From a bacterium (lineage in GTDB: Bacteria > ARS69), in NCBI GenBank assembly GCA_025774865.1, contig JALGZO010000052.1:1-21486 (forward strand): 21,486 bases of DNA, in the 5' to 3' direction. How positions within the stretch are numbered: the stretch's first letter is position 1; every line of letters starts with the position of its first letter. The translations under genes were made by a program, and so were the position numbers. The notes beneath the pieces were generated by a model. The model did no database searches and was not told the origin of the DNA. It worked only from the letters and a program-made list of their open reading frames with translations. Shown here one piece after another: positions 1-11,413 of this stretch.

Positions 1-1
1 G

Positions 2-460
2 GAATTCCCCGCGCTCGTCGGCGGTTGGACGGTCATCGAAGAGGACGAGACGGACTTCGAAGGCCCCGTGTTCGGGTTCGAATGGAATGTCCCTTTGTTC
101 GATCGGCGTCAGGGCGAGCGCACGCGGTCCGACCGAGCGCTCGAGGTCGCCCGGGCTCGCCTGGAGCTGAGCCGAAGACAGGCCGCGGCTGAACTCGACG
201 CCGCTCGCGAATCGTATGACCACCTCCGTGTCGTGGCCCACGAGGTTGCGGAGACCATGAGCGGAACGGAAACCGTCATCGAGGCCGCAACCGCAGAGTT
301 TCAAGCCGGAGAGAGTGCGCTGACCGACTTTCTCGAAACGCTCCGGTCCGTCACCGACAGCCGTCTGGCCGTGCTCGAGCTGCACCAGGCGGCGCTCGCC
401 GCCCACCGGCGGCTCGAGCTGAGCGTCGGCCGCCCGCTCACCGACGGAGGCTCGCAATGA
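2..460 (+). CDS. TolC/CzcC-family outer membrane efflux protein, C-terminal part
   Basis: The window opens inside this gene: frame 2 is open from the first bases, so the true start lies upstream. The visible 152 residues carry the second half of an outer membrane factor. They show a strand-like segment ending in GFEWNVPLFDRRQGER, a long Ala/Glu/Arg-rich alpha-hairpin helix, and a closing helix with LTDFLETLRSV and a final LELSVGRPL, the usual ending of TolC/CzcC proteins. By family knowledge it forms the trimeric outer membrane channel of a tripartite RND pump. Its stop overlaps the start of the adaptor gene by 4 bases (ATGA), so the two are probably translationally coupled, and adaptor and pump genes follow at once. 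The GTG at 68 is an internal codon, not the start. Confidence 0.85.
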   Translation, partial: EFPALVGGWTVIEEDETDFEGPVFGFEWNVPLFDRRQGERTRSDRALEVARARLELSRRQAAAELDAARESYDHLRVVAHEVAETMSGTETVIEAATAEFQAGESALTDFLETLRSVTDSRLAVLELHQAALAAHRRLELSVGRPLTDGGSQ

Positions 461-2037
461 CGCTCGACCGGAGAATCTTCCCGATCGCGGCGCTTCTCGT
501 CGTGGGGGGCTGCAGTTCCGCGGAGGCTCCGAAGGATCAGGGGGACGATCACGGTCACGATCACGGCGACGGCGGGCACGATCACGGCGGTGAGGCGTCG
601 TGGGCGGTCACCGCGTGGGGGGAGCACTTCGAGATCTTCGCGGAGGCCGATCCTCTCGTGGCCGGCGAGGTCTCGAAGTCTCACACGCACGTGACGATCA
701 TGCGGGACTTCTCACCTTTGCGAGACGGACTCGTCGAGATCATCCTTCGCCGAGACGGCGAAGAGACGGTCTTCACGGAGGAATTGCCGCTGCGCGACGG
801 CATCTTCGACGTTTCGATTCGACCAGAAACCGAAGGCGTGTACGACCTGTCGTTCCGCGTCGAGGGGGCAGTGCGCACGGAGAAGATTCCCGCCGGGACG
901 GTGCGCGTGGGGAACGCGAGCGACCCAGGAGGGCTCGAGGGGGCGGAAGCGGATCCCGGCGGCGAAGTGATCGCCTTCCTCAAGGAGCAACAATGGCAAA
1001 CGGCGTTCTCGACGGCCTGGGCCCTGGAGGGGGATCTCCACCTCGTGGCTCGTGGGCCGGGCCGGGTTCGTCCCATGGCCGGCGGCGAAGTCGTTCTCGC
1101 GGCGCCGATGAGCGCTGTGGTCGGAGGGGAGCCGTGGCCGCATGTCGGTCGCGAGGTCGCCGCTTCCGAACCGCTCTTCGCGCTGACCCCCCACGTGGCC
1201 GCCGATCGAAGTCTCGCGGAATTGGAATCCGTCGAGACGGAGAGGCGCGCGGAGCTCGGCGTGGCCGAGGAACGACTGAAGCGACTCGAATCCCTGCTCC
1301 CGGTTCAAGCCACGAGCCCCGCCGAAGTCGAGGCGGCCCGCGCGCGAGTCACGGCCCTTCGCGCTCAGCACCAGGCGGCGCGGAGCGATCTCGATACCGC
1401 CCGGTCCGGACGTTCCGGAGGAGCCGCGATCGGTGCCACCGTATCGGTCGTCACCCCCTTCGCGGGACAGATCGCCGACGTCCGCGTGAGCCCCGGTCAG
1501 ATCGTCGCGGCCGGACAGACCCTCGGGCGAGTCGTGCGCGTCGAGCCCTTCTGGGTGGAGGTATTCCTTCGGCCCGGATATGCGATCGAACTGGACGGGG
1601 GAGGGACTGGTCTGTCTCTCCGCGGGCCGGGGATGTCCGAATCCGTCACGGTCGAACCGGAACGGGTCCGACTCGTCTCGAAATCACCGGAGGTCGATTC
1701 CCGGCAAGGGACCGTCACGTGCACTTTCGAGGTTGCGGGAAACGCTTCGCCGCTCCTGGGAAGCGCGGTCGAGGCGGAGGTGACCCTGCCGCAGACGCGT
1801 TCGGGGATCGTCGTTCCCGCGTCTGCCATCGTGGATGACGGCGGAACCGACGTCGTTTACCTGCAGCTCGACGGCGAGGGCTTCCTCCGGCGCCAGGTCG
1901 AGATCAGTCTGCGTCAAGGATCCTCTCTCCTCGTCCGTGGGGTCGACGCGGGGGAGCGTGTCGTCACGGTCGGCGGGTCGGCGATCCGGCGCGCGACGCT
2001 CGTCTCGTCGGGCGTCGGGCACGGGCACGTGCACTAG
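457..2037 (+). CDS. CzcB-type RND efflux periplasmic adaptor lipoprotein, His-rich
   Basis: This is a 526-residue membrane-fusion (adaptor) protein that should bridge the RND pump and the outer membrane channel. Residues 1-18 are a lipoprotein signal ending in a VGGC lipobox (lipidated Cys19). Next comes a His/Asp/Gly-rich stretch with H32, H34, H36, H41 and H43. Residues about 48-152 form a beta-rich extra domain of the kind found at the N-terminus of some CzcB-like adaptors. A split barrel-sandwich domain (about 195-245 and 325-360) flanks a helical hairpin (about 250-315). The protein ends in GHGHVH, so both tips are histidine-rich. The His clusters suggest Zn, Ni, Co or Cu handling, but the metal cannot be decided from sequence. 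The start overlaps the upstream channel gene (ATGA), and the pump gene follows after 39 bases. Confidence 0.93.
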   Translation: MTLDRRIFPIAALLVVGGCSSAEAPKDQGDDHGHDHGDGGHDHGGEASWAVTAWGEHFEIFAEADPLVAGEVSKSHTHVTIMRDFSPLRDGLVEIILRRDGEETVFTEELPLRDGIFDVSIRPETEGVYDLSFRVEGAVRTEKIPAGTVRVGNASDPGGLEGAEADPGGEVIAFLKEQQWQTAFSTAWALEGDLHLVARGPGRVRPMAGGEVVLAAPMSAVVGGEPWPHVGREVAASEPLFALTPHVAADRSLAELESVETERRAELGVAEERLKRLESLLPVQATSPAEVEAARARVTALRAQHQAARSDLDTARSGRSGGAAIGATVSVVTPFAGQIADVRVSPGQIVAAGQTLGRVVRVEPFWVEVFLRPGYAIELDGGGTGLSLRGPGMSESVTVEPERVRLVSKSPEVDSRQGTVTCTFEVAGNASPLLGSAVEAEVTLPQTRSGIVVPASAIVDDGGTDVVYLQLDGEGFLRRQVEISLRQGSSLLVRGVDAGERVVTVGGSAIRRATLVSSGVGHGHVH

Positions 2038-2063
2038 TGGGATGCTGATGAGCGGCATCCCGC
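2037..2063 (+). promoter_or_regulatory. Intercistronic hairpin before the pump gene
   Basis: GGGATGC (2039-2045) and GCATCCC (2055-2061) are exact reverse complements around a 9-base loop. The stem extends outward by a T-G and a G-C pair to 2037/2063. It starts at the adaptor stop codon and ends just before the purine-rich ribosome binding site of the pump gene. No T-run follows, so it does not look like an intrinsic terminator. An mRNA-stability or translation-tuning element is possible. The structure is seen; the role is inferred. Confidence 0.4.
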
Positions 2064-2076
2064 CAGGGGGGCGAGG

Positions 2077-5000
2077 TTGCTCGACCGACTGATCCGCCTG
2101 TCGCTCAATCACCGGGGTCTGGTGCTCCTCGTCGCGGTCGTCCTGCTCGTCGGCGGTGTGATCCGGACCGCGAGCACCCCGGTCGACGTGTTCCCCGACC
2201 TGACGGCACCGACGGTCACCGTTCTCACCGAGGGGTCGGGAATGGCTCCCGAGGAGATGGAGCTCCTCGTGACCTTCCCGCTGGAGTCCGTGCTCAATGG
2301 TGCCCCAGGCCTCAGGCGGGTTCGCTCCATCTCCGCGGCCGGCATCTCGGTGATCTGGGTCGAGTTCGAGTGGGGTGAGAACGTGTACCGCGCGCGGCAA
2401 ATGGTCGCGGAGCGAATCGGCAAGGTGCGTTTGCCCGAGCAGGTGGAGCCGCCCGAGCTCGGGCCCATCAGCTCGATCATGGGTGAGATCACGTTCGTCG
2501 CGCTCACCGCCGATCCCGAGCTCGTGTCGCTGCGCGAGCTTCGTCGCGTCGCCGAGACCGTGGTCCGTCGAAGTCTGCTGGCGCTGCCGGGCATCTCTCT
2601 GGTCACGCCGATCGGTGGAGACGTGCGGGAGTACCAGGTCGAGCTCTCGCCGTCGGCGCTGATGCAACACCAGATCGGCGTGGCGGACGTCGCGAACGCG
2701 CTCGAGGAGGTCACGCGCAACCCGGTGGCCGGATTCCACGTCGACCGCGGTCAGGAATATCTCGTGCGCGGCCTGGGGCGCGCGCGTGGGTCCGGGGACC
2801 TCGAGGCCGCGGTGGTTCGCGTCACCGATGGAGTGCCACTGATCGTTGGAGACCTCGCGACGGTCTCGGTGGGCTCCCAGCCCCAGCGGGGGACGGCCGC
2901 GTACAACACGAAGCCGGCGGTGATCTTGAGCGTCCAGAAGCAGCCCGGCGCGAACACGCTCTTGCTGATGCGCGAGATCGAGACGGTTTTGGATGCGCTG
3001 GGGCCATCGCTTCCGGCCGGCGTCGTCATCGAGAAGGAGAACTTCCGCCAGTCCGACTTCATCGAAGCGGCGATCCACAACATCTCGCGGGCGCTTCGCG
3101 ACGGCGCGATCCTCGTGGTGCTGATCCTCTTTGCCTTCCTGGGCAACGTCCGATCCACGTTCATCTCCGCCGTGGCACTCCCGCTGTCGCTGGTGGTCGG
3201 GGTGATGGTGGTGTCCGCGTTCGGAGGGACGATCAACACGATGACGCTCGGCGGTCTCACGATCGCGATCGGGGCGCTGGTGGACGACGCGATCATCGTC
3301 GTCGAGAACACGTTCCGGCGCCTCCGCGAGAATCAGACACGTCCGGAGAAAGATCGCCGGTCACCGCTGCGGATCGCATACGAGTCCGCGTCAGGGGTGC
3401 TCAACGCGATCTTCTTCGCCACGGTCATCATCGTACTCGTGTTCGTGCCGCTCTTCTTCTTGCCGGGGATGGAGGGGCGGCTCCTGCGACCCTTGGGATT
3501 CGCCTACGTCGTAGCGCTCGCGGCGTCTTTGCTCGTGTCGGTGACGGTGACGCCGGTGCTGTGCTGGTTCCTTCTGCGCTCGCCCGATCTTCTCGCGCGA
3601 CGGACGCCGTGGCTGATGCGTGTCATTCACGCCCGATACGAGAAGGACCTGGATCGTCTCCTCGCGCGTCCCCGCGCGGTCTACGGCATCACTGGAGTTC
3701 TCCTCGCGGTGGCGCTTTCGATCCTGCCGTTTCTGGGTCGGAGCTTCCTGCCCCCGTTCAACGAGGGGTCACTCACGGTGTCGGTCGTGAGCGCTCCCGG
3801 AATCACGCTCGACGAAAGTGACGAGATCGGGCGAGCGGTCGAAGAGGCTCTCCTCGGGTTTCCCGAGGTGGTCTCGACGAGCCGTCGCACGGGGCGAGCG
3901 GAAAAGGACGAGCACGTGCAGGGAGTGAACGCGTCGGAGATGGAGGTCGTCCTGCGGCCCGGTCGCCCCAAGGAAGAGCTCCTCTCCGAGATGCGAGATG
4001 CGGTGGCCGCGATCCCGGGTGCGGTGGTGAGCTTCGGGCAGCCGATCAGTCACCGGATCGATCACATGCTCTCCGGGAGCAAGTCGAATCTCGCCGTGAA
4101 GGTCTTCGGCCCGGATCTCTCGGTGATCCGCGGACTCACCCGGCGGATCGAGGAGCTCCTGCGCGAAGTTGGGGGTGTCGTGGACCTGAGCAATCAGGAG
4201 CAGTCGAGCGTGCCGCAGCTCTTGATCGATTTCGACCGCACGTCCATGGCGCGCCACGGTCTCAGTGCGATGGACCTGGCGGAGATCGTGGAGGCAGCGT
4301 TTCAGGGAACCGAAGTCGGCGAGATCGTGGAGGACGGCATTCCATCGCGGGTAGTCGTTCGCCTGCCGGAACGGCTGCGCGAGCACCGGGACCAGCTCGC
4401 CGAGCTGCCGGTGACGACGGCGGAAGGTCGCATCCTTCGTCTCGAAGATGTGGCCCGAGTGCGGTTCGACCTCGGTCCGAGCCTCGTCCGTCGCGAAAAC
4501 GTGCAGCGCGTCGGCGTGCTGACGGCGAACATCGCCAGCTCCGACCTCGTAGGAACGGTGGATCGCGCACGCCAGGCAGTGTCCGACGGAGTCGACCTCC
4601 CCGCAGGATACCGAGTCAGCTACGGCGGCCAGTTCGAAGAGGGAGCGAAGAGCGCGCGGACGCTCGTGATGCTTTCGGGGCTGATCGTCGTCGCAATGTA
4701 CGCGCTACTCTACGTCGCGTTTCGCAACCACCGGCACACGCTCATCGTGCTGGTGAACCTCCCACTGGCGATGATCGGCGGGGTCATCGCGGTGGCGTTG
4801 GGGGCGGGGGTCCTCAGCATCGCCGCGCTCGTCGGCTTCATTACCCTGTTCGGAATCGCGACGCGGAACGGCGTTCTCCTCGTGGCCCGGTATCAGGACC
4901 TGATGCGCGAGGGTCTGGAGGTCGCGGAGGCGGTTCGGAGAGGGTCACTCGAGCGCCTGGCGCCGGTTCTGATGACGGCGCTGACGGCGGGGCTCGCCCT

Positions 5001-5181
5001 CGTGCCTCTCGTGCTCGCAGGCGCCAAGCCCGGAAACGAGATACAGAGCCCGATGGGCGAGGTACTGATCGGGGGGCTTCTGACGTCGACCTTCTTGAAC
5101 GTGGTTCTCGTGCCGGTACTCTTCCTTCGCTGGGGCGGGGGAGCGCTGACCTCGGATGCCTCCACGGAAAAGCTCGACTAA
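2077..5181 (+). CDS. CzcA/CusA-family heavy-metal efflux RND permease
   Basis: This is a complete 1034-residue proton-driven inner membrane pump of the RND superfamily, normal length for the heavy-metal branch. The start is TTG at 2077, chosen because a G-rich ribosome site (about 2065-2076) precedes it and the product begins MLDRLIRLSLNHRG, as family members do. The N-terminal helix is followed by VDVFPDLTAPTV, a signature of metal RND pumps, with a periplasmic porter region to about 330. TM4 carries VDDAIIVVEN with D403, D404 and E410; this Asp pair resembles the proton relay of multidrug pumps more than the DFG-x3-DGA form of CzcA. A second porter domain contains GRAEKDEHVQG. The C-terminal TM bundle (about 865-1020) has GFITLFGIATRNGVLL and is intact. 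Substrate is probably a divalent metal; the NicO gene downstream hints at Ni/Co. Confidence 0.96.
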   Translation: MLDRLIRLSLNHRGLVLLVAVVLLVGGVIRTASTPVDVFPDLTAPTVTVLTEGSGMAPEEMELLVTFPLESVLNGAPGLRRVRSISAAGISVIWVEFEWGENVYRARQMVAERIGKVRLPEQVEPPELGPISSIMGEITFVALTADPELVSLRELRRVAETVVRRSLLALPGISLVTPIGGDVREYQVELSPSALMQHQIGVADVANALEEVTRNPVAGFHVDRGQEYLVRGLGRARGSGDLEAAVVRVTDGVPLIVGDLATVSVGSQPQRGTAAYNTKPAVILSVQKQPGANTLLLMREIETVLDALGPSLPAGVVIEKENFRQSDFIEAAIHNISRALRDGAILVVLILFAFLGNVRSTFISAVALPLSLVVGVMVVSAFGGTINTMTLGGLTIAIGALVDDAIIVVENTFRRLRENQTRPEKDRRSPLRIAYESASGVLNAIFFATVIIVLVFVPLFFLPGMEGRLLRPLGFAYVVALAASLLVSVTVTPVLCWFLLRSPDLLARRTPWLMRVIHARYEKDLDRLLARPRAVYGITGVLLAVALSILPFLGRSFLPPFNEGSLTVSVVSAPGITLDESDEIGRAVEEALLGFPEVVSTSRRTGRAEKDEHVQGVNASEMEVVLRPGRPKEELLSEMRDAVAAIPGAVVSFGQPISHRIDHMLSGSKSNLAVKVFGPDLSVIRGLTRRIEELLREVGGVVDLSNQEQSSVPQLLIDFDRTSMARHGLSAMDLAEIVEAAFQGTEVGEIVEDGIPSRVVVRLPERLREHRDQLAELPVTTAEGRILRLEDVARVRFDLGPSLVRRENVQRVGVLTANIASSDLVGTVDRARQAVSDGVDLPAGYRVSYGGQFEEGAKSARTLVMLSGLIVVAMYALLYVAFRNHRHTLIVLVNLPLAMIGGVIAVALGAGVLSIAALVGFITLFGIATRNGVLLVARYQDLMREGLEVAEAVRRGSLERLAPVLMTALTAGLALVPLVLAGAKPGNEIQSPMGEVLIGGLLTSTFLNVVLVPVLFLRWGGGALTSDASTEKLD

Positions 5182-5194
5182 CCAAGGGTACTGC

Positions 5195-5836
5195 ATGCCG
5201 CTCCAGGGAACCGCCGCCGTCTACGTGACCGCCGTCTCCATCGGCATGCTGCACGGGGTGGAGCCGGGACACGGGTGGCCCGTGGCGGCCGTCTTCGCGC
5301 TGAAGAAGCAACATCGGTGGTGGTACGGGATCTGGGCGGCCGTGATCCTCGGAGTCGCTCACCTGACGTCGTCGTTCGTCGTCGTGGCGCTCTACGCTGC
5401 CGCGAATCGCGTTTGGGAGCTGGACTCCCTCGCGTGGGTGAACTACGTGGCTGGCGCGTTGCTGCTGCTGATGGCGATCCGGCAGTGGCGTAGCGGCGGA
5501 CATCACCATCATCATCACCATCCTTCCGCGGAGAAGGCCCAGGGGCGCTCCTACGGGAGCCTTCTCAGCCTGGTGGGGTTCGCCTTTGCCCTGGGGTTCG
5601 TGCACGAGGAGGAGTTCGCGATCATCGCGCTCGCGGCCGGAAAGGCGAACGCGTGGCTCGTGATGGGCGTCTACGCACTCGCGGTGGCGGTGAGCCTCGT
5701 GCTCCTGACGGTTCTCGCGATCGCGACGCTGAACCGCTTCGAGAGCAAGCTGCACCGGTTCGAGCATCAGCTACCGCGGGTCAGCGCCGTGATTCTGGGA
5801 TGCATGGGGCTCGCGTACGTCTTTCGGTTGCTCTGA
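5195..5836 (+). CDS. NicO/RcnA-like nickel-cobalt permease family protein with natural His7 tract
   Basis: This is a predicted 213-residue inner membrane protein with about six hydrophobic segments. Near the N-terminus, H20-GVEPG-H26 matches the HxxxxxH-type metal motif of the NicO/RcnA family (HALEPGH in RcnA). A second acidic/His motif, GFVHEEE, lies in a later helix. Seven consecutive histidines (H103-H109) sit in the loop after the third or fourth segment, as His-rich loops do in RcnA-type exporters. I chose ATG 5195 because AAGGG (5184-5188) precedes it at good spacing. An in-frame ATG at 5156 would overlap the pump gene by 26 bases and add a polar extension before the first helix. It probably works with the upstream RND pump in metal export: NicO moves metal across the inner membrane and RND across the envelope. 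Transport direction is inferred. Confidence 0.85.
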   Translation: MPLQGTAAVYVTAVSIGMLHGVEPGHGWPVAAVFALKKQHRWWYGIWAAVILGVAHLTSSFVVVALYAAANRVWELDSLAWVNYVAGALLLLMAIRQWRSGGHHHHHHHPSAEKAQGRSYGSLLSLVGFAFALGFVHEEEFAIIALAAGKANAWLVMGVYALAVAVSLVLLTVLAIATLNRFESKLHRFEHQLPRVSAVILGCMGLAYVFRLL

Positions 5837-5896
5837 CCAGGACGCGGAGTTGACCGGGTCGCCTCCATGCGCTCTCCTACGCGGTGAGGAGGGCGG

Positions 5897-6715
5897 ATGG
5901 AGATCGGACTCGTACTCGGAGGCGGCGGAGCCCGGGGGATAGCCCACATCGGTGCTCTCAGGGCGCTGGCGGAACGCGGGCTCGACCCGGTGGCGATCGC
6001 CGGATGCTCCATCGGCGCCGTCGTGGGGTCGCTCGTGGCGGCCGGGCATTCGGCGGCCCACCTGGAAGGCATGATCCGCTCCCTCAAGCGACTCGACGTC
6101 GTCGACGTCGGGAAACATGGCGCCATCCTGGGCAACGCGCGCTTCGGGGAGTATCTGAAGCCGCACCTGCCAAATACCTTCGAAGAGCTGAAGATCCCCT
6201 TCAAGGCGACGGCGGTGGATTGCCAGACGGGGAGCTTGGTCGTGCTCGGCTCGGGCCCTTTGATCCCGGCCGTGCTGGGGAGTGCCGCGACCCCGGGCCT
6301 TCTCAGCCCGATCTTCCACGAGGACTGGGTCCTGCTCGATGGGGGAGTTCTGAACAACCTTCCCGTCGACGTCATTCGGGCGATGACCACGCGTCCGGTC
6401 GTCGCGGTCGACATCGCCGTCCCCCACAACCGGAAGCTCAACTTCAGCGACAAGCGGAGCCTTCGGGACCGGATCAGCTCGCTCTTCAACCGGCCGCATA
6501 ACTGGCTCACGATCGAGCTGTTTCTCAAGTCCTTCGACATCCCCGTGCGGCGCGTCACGCAGAGCCTGCTCGCGTTTCATCCGCCCGACGTGCTGGTGCA
6601 ACCGGACCTGGATCCCGACTTCAAGCGGGAGGATTTTCACCGCGTCGACGAAGCGCTCGACGCCGGATATCAAGCGACCAAGACGGCCCTGGACAACGCA
6701 AGTCTGGAACGCTGA
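5897..6715 (+). CDS. Patatin-like phospholipase family protein
   Basis: This 272-residue protein belongs to the bacterial patatin-like acyl hydrolases (RssA/YlbK-like group). All family landmarks are present: the oxyanion loop GGGGARG (residues 8-14), the nucleophile elbow G-C-S-I-G with Ser38, and the catalytic Asp in DGG (Asp148) of the VLLDGGVLNNLPVDV block. There is no signal peptide or membrane helix, so it is probably cytosolic and acts on membrane lipid or lysolipid esters. The start at 5897 follows GAGGAGGG. It lies 60 bases after the NicO gene and may be co-transcribed or have its own promoter. Its end is 56 bases from the convergent second RND pump gene, with no clear hairpin between. 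Nothing ties it directly to metal handling. Confidence 0.95.
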   Translation: MEIGLVLGGGGARGIAHIGALRALAERGLDPVAIAGCSIGAVVGSLVAAGHSAAHLEGMIRSLKRLDVVDVGKHGAILGNARFGEYLKPHLPNTFEELKIPFKATAVDCQTGSLVVLGSGPLIPAVLGSAATPGLLSPIFHEDWVLLDGGVLNNLPVDVIRAMTTRPVVAVDIAVPHNRKLNFSDKRSLRDRISSLFNRPHNWLTIELFLKSFDIPVRRVTQSLLAFHPPDVLVQPDLDPDFKREDFHRVDEALDAGYQATKTALDNASLER

Positions 6716-6771
6716 TGCGTAGGCCCCGTTTACCATAATGTATTCCACATCGAGCGAGCTGGCCCGAACAT

Positions 6772-9784
<3,013 letters not shown>

Positions 9785-9792
9785 GGTCCGCC

Positions 9793-11331
9793 CTAGGTCC
9801 CGGGCTGCACTTCGCAGCAGCCGGCCCCGATGCTCCCCTTGAGAAGCTCGGTCTTGAGCAGGAAGCTACCTTGGGTAACTACCTCTTCACCCGGCCGGAG
9901 TCCGCGAAGCACCTCGTAGACGGTCCCCGTATTGACGCCCAGCTGCACCTTCCGGGGTTCGTAGAGCACATCCGTACGTCTCACGAATACCACGTTGCAA
10001 CAGCCCTCCCATTGCACGGCGTTGACCGGTACGACGGTCGCGGAGTAATGATCGCGCACCGCCACGGAGGCCCGCGCGAACATGTTCGCCTTGAGCGCGC
10101 CATCAGAATTCCGGAGCTCCGCCCGCGCCGGCAGCGTCCGGGTGTTCGGATCGACGTGCGAGGCGACCCAGGTGATCTCGCCGGGCACGGCCGGCCCGCG
10201 CCGCCCATCCACCTGCACCACGACCGGCTGGCCGAGACGGATCTCGGGGATGTCGGACTCGTACACGTCCAGAAAGGCCCACATCGTCGAGACGTCAGCG
10301 ACGGCGAACAGGGGTTGGCCGGGGCTCACGACCTCGCCGAGAGCCGCGGTCCGCTCCACGATCGTACCCGTGAACGGGGTGGTAAGGACGTAAGTGGGGC
10401 TCGTGTCGCGGGTTGTGTCGATTTTCTCGAGTTCATTCGAGGCAAGGCCGAGTCGGAGCAGCTCCTGCTCCGCCCGCGACAGCGCGATACGGCTCCGCGC
10501 CAGAGCGGTCTCGGCCTCCAGAACATCCAGTTCGGTGCCGGCCCCCCGGGCGAGCAGATCGGTCTCACGCGAGTGGTTCTGGGTGGAGAAGTCGACCGAG
10601 GCCCGTGCTTGGAGATACGCGGCCTTGGCCGCGCCCAGCCCGGTGGAGGTGATCGTGACCAGCCGATCCCCGCGTTCGACCACATCGCCCGGGTCGTGAT
10701 GGATCTCGGCGACGGTGCCGGAAACCTGCGAGGAGAGATGGGCGTATCGGTCGCCATCGTAGGCGAGTCGGGCATTGCACTCGATCGTCTTCGTGATGGA
10801 CTGCTGCCGCGCCGCCACCAGTTCGAGGCCCGCGTGGCGCGGGATGTCGGCTGATTCGAACTGAACGACGAGATCCTGGGTGGAGCAGTAGACGTCGGGT
10901 GGGAGCTGACTCCGCGGGACATCCTCGGTCGAACGGACCGCGCCGAGCGCCGCTTCGGTCGGATCGCCGAGAGCGGCTCCCTGACGAGACGGATCGAGCT
11001 CCGGGTTGCAGATGTAGCACTGTGACTCCGGGCGGTCGTGACCCGCGCACCAGTCTCCGGTCGCCTTGAAGGCGGGGATGAGAGCCGGATTGCACTGGTA
11101 GCAAAAGGCCTCCGGAACGTCGTGGCCCCTGCACCAGCCGAGCGATTCGACGAGCTCGGGCTTGCAGAACGGACACTGGGCTTCTGCGATCTGATGTTCC
11201 TCGCAGAACGCGGCTGCGGCGGCGCTGGTCTGCGGCGATTCCGACGGGTCGGCGGGTTCGTTCCGCGCGCAGGCGCCGAAGCAAAGCAAAACGAGGGTCA
11301 GGGCGGTGAGTATGGTGCGGTTCCCAGGCAT
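9793..11331 (-). CDS. RND efflux periplasmic adaptor lipoprotein with three Cys/His metal-binding repeats
   Basis: This is a 512-residue CusB/CzcB-type adaptor. Residues 1-20 form a lipoprotein signal ending FGAC (Cys21). A Cys/His array follows: C43-H46-C53-C56, C67-H70-C77-C80 and C95-H98-C105-C108, each C-x2-H-x6-C-x2-C within a W-C-x-G-H-D-x-P-E type repeat. The barrel-sandwich/lipoyl domain (about 190-230 and 315-345) flanks a helical hairpin (about 235-300). The C-terminal beta domains carry two more Cys pairs, C444-C445 (EGCCNVVFV) and C505-C506. Such thiol-rich adaptors suggest soft metals (Cu(I), Ag, Hg, Cd) or Zn, but the metal is not proven. The start has GGAGG at good spacing. It lies downstream of the Cys-rich small gene and 8 bases before the disrupted pump gene, probably as one operon. 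No outer membrane channel gene lies in this operon. Confidence 0.93.
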   Translation of the reverse strand: MPGNRTILTALTLVLLCFGACARNEPADPSESPQTSAAAAAFCEEHQIAEAQCPFCKPELVESLGWCRGHDVPEAFCYQCNPALIPAFKATGDWCAGHDRPESQCYICNPELDPSRQGAALGDPTEAALGAVRSTEDVPRSQLPPDVYCSTQDLVVQFESADIPRHAGLELVAARQQSITKTIECNARLAYDGDRYAHLSSQVSGTVAEIHHDPGDVVERGDRLVTITSTGLGAAKAAYLQARASVDFSTQNHSRETDLLARGAGTELDVLEAETALARSRIALSRAEQELLRLGLASNELEKIDTTRDTSPTYVLTTPFTGTIVERTAALGEVVSPGQPLFAVADVSTMWAFLDVYESDIPEIRLGQPVVVQVDGRRGPAVPGEITWVASHVDPNTRTLPARAELRNSDGALKANMFARASVAVRDHYSATVVPVNAVQWEGCCNVVFVRRTDVLYEPRKVQLGVNTGTVYEVLRGLRPGEEVVTQGSFLLKTELLKGSIGAGCCEVQPGT

Positions 11332-11358
11332 CTGTGTCCTCCGGAAGGCAATTCGAGA

Positions 11359-11386
11359 ACGCGCCCGGCGGCGGCCGCCAGCGCGT
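11359..11386 (-). promoter_or_regulatory. Strong intercistronic hairpin before the adaptor gene
   Basis: In the 82-base gap between the Cys-rich gene and the adaptor gene, two nested inverted repeats stack. ACGCGC (11359-11364) pairs with GCGCGT (11381-11386), and GGCGG (11367-11371) pairs with CCGCC (11375-11379) around a 3-base loop. The arms are joined by a small CC/A internal loop. On the transcribed strand it is followed by TTCTCGAATTG, only weakly T-rich, then the ribosome site. It could be an mRNA-processing or partial-attenuation element. The function is inferred, and GC-rich DNA produces some such stems by chance. Confidence 0.4.
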
Positions 11387-11413
11387 GATTGTAGCGTGTT
11401 CAGACGGAGAAAC

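Noticed and set aside
1684-3078. 464-residue minus-strand open frame over the adaptor-pump junction
   Set aside because: It crosses two well-supported plus-strand genes and encodes a His/Arg/Asp-rich nonsense-like sequence typical of antisense GC-rich DNA.
5503-5525. Seven-His codon run as a cloning tag artefact
   Set aside because: It lies within a natural membrane protein loop in a NicO-like protein, a family known for His-rich loops, and is flanked by native sequence, so a vector origin is unlikely.
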